From: Ophiostoma sp. CBS 140.51
Lineage: Eukaryota; Ascomycota; Sordariomycetes; Ophiostomatales; Ophiostomataceae
Length of the DNA: 19,348 nucleotides
Assembly (NCBI GenBank): GCA_029298735.1
Contig: JANSLP010000475.1
Location: forward strand, 1 to 19,348
Reading direction: 5' to 3'
The notes under the pieces are model-generated. The model did no database searches. It was not told where the DNA came from and saw only the letters and a list, made by a program, of their open reading frames with translations. The translations under genes and the position numbers were made by a program. Position 1 is the first letter of the stretch, and each line of letters opens with the position of its first letter. Of the stretch, positions 18,963-19,348 are shown in pieces.

Positions 18963-19348
18963 CTAGCTAGTTATCTCGTTGGGTGGCAGATGGACTGCAT
19001 TGAGAGAAAGAGACAAGAGAAAATGTCAAAAAAGAGGCGTATTGCGGTGTGACCAAGCCCAGCATGCATGAGTTGCATTATGTTGGGCGCCGCCCGGGCC
19101 TGGCCGTGGCGGTTTTCGAGGGGAGGCATCCTACTGGGCAAAAGTGTCCTGTGTGGTTTGCAAACCCTTGTCCGCATTTCTTGCATGCATTTCGATATTT
19201 TTACGTCTGGCCTTTTTTTCATATCCGCTTTTTTGCTTTGTTTTTGTATACTTACAGTCCCTGGGGCTGCGCGTGACCGTGNCGTCATCTTGGACGCGGT
19301 CGATAGCAGCAGAGGCAATGATGTCCTCGGGAGCTTCTTCTTCTTCTT
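18963..19348 (-). CDS. Partial gene, predicted 3' end (5' part beyond window)
   Basis: On the minus strand from the right edge, one frame reads an acidic stretch (four Glu, then APEDIIASAAIDRVQDD) up to SPRD. There it meets a consensus donor, GTAAGTAT, with intron start at 19255. The frame has C-rich third positions (ATC, GCC, GAC, CGC, GTC). The best acceptor I see is CTCTCAATGCAG, ending at 18995 after a pyrimidine tract. It gives a 261-nt intron and a final exon, 18994-18963, adding ten residues, FHLPPNEITS, before TAG. An alternative acceptor, TGCCCAG near 19134, also stays open for about 17 codons, so the C-terminus is uncertain. The protein family is not recognisable from this fragment. 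One base at 19282 is undetermined and falls inside the exon. Confidence 0.45.

Overview
The window looks like nuclear DNA of a filamentous ascomycete (Pezizomycotina, perhaps Sordariomycetes). Evidence: short introns with GTGAGT/GTAAGC-type donors, CTRAY-like branch sites and YAG acceptors; pyrimidine-rich promoter/leader tracts; C-ending codon preference in the real exons; and gene families typical of these fungi. I see no bacterial, viral, rRNA, tRNA, CRISPR or recognisable transposon features. One undetermined base lies at 19282.

Layout. (1) 1-10379: about 10.4 kb with no convincing protein gene. It contains microsatellites, small tandem duplications, hairpin and dyad clusters, and a purine/pyrimidine strand switch (about 4860-6040) that could mark divergent transcript starts. 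(2) 10380-12141, minus strand: a two-exon gene for an Mgr3-like TPR protein of the mitochondrial inner membrane. (3) 12142-12939: an ~800-bp head-to-head promoter region with a CCAAT box, two ATCACGTG sites and a likely 5'-UTR intron. (4) 12940-13601, plus strand: a four-exon gene for a small MAPR/Dap1-type cytochrome b5-like haem-binding protein. (5) 13602-14873: convergent intergenic DNA with an AT-rich part. (6) 14874-15116, minus strand: an intronless 80-residue Cys-rich small protein of unknown function. (7) 15117-18962: gene-poor DNA holding one short ORF (17365-17598) with coding-like codon use, probably a relic or orphan. (8) 18963-19348, minus strand: the likely 3' end of a gene that continues beyond the right edge.

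The best-supported biology is the head-to-head pair. One partner is predicted to act in inner-membrane protein quality control as an adaptor of the Yme1/IAP-1 i-AAA protease. The other is a haem-binding MAPR protein, a family linked to sterol and P450 metabolism. Shared regulation is inferred from the common promoter and is not shown by the sequence. I found no clear new multi-gene system. The most unusual content is the long gene-free left arm with its structured segments, and the small Cys-rich gene.
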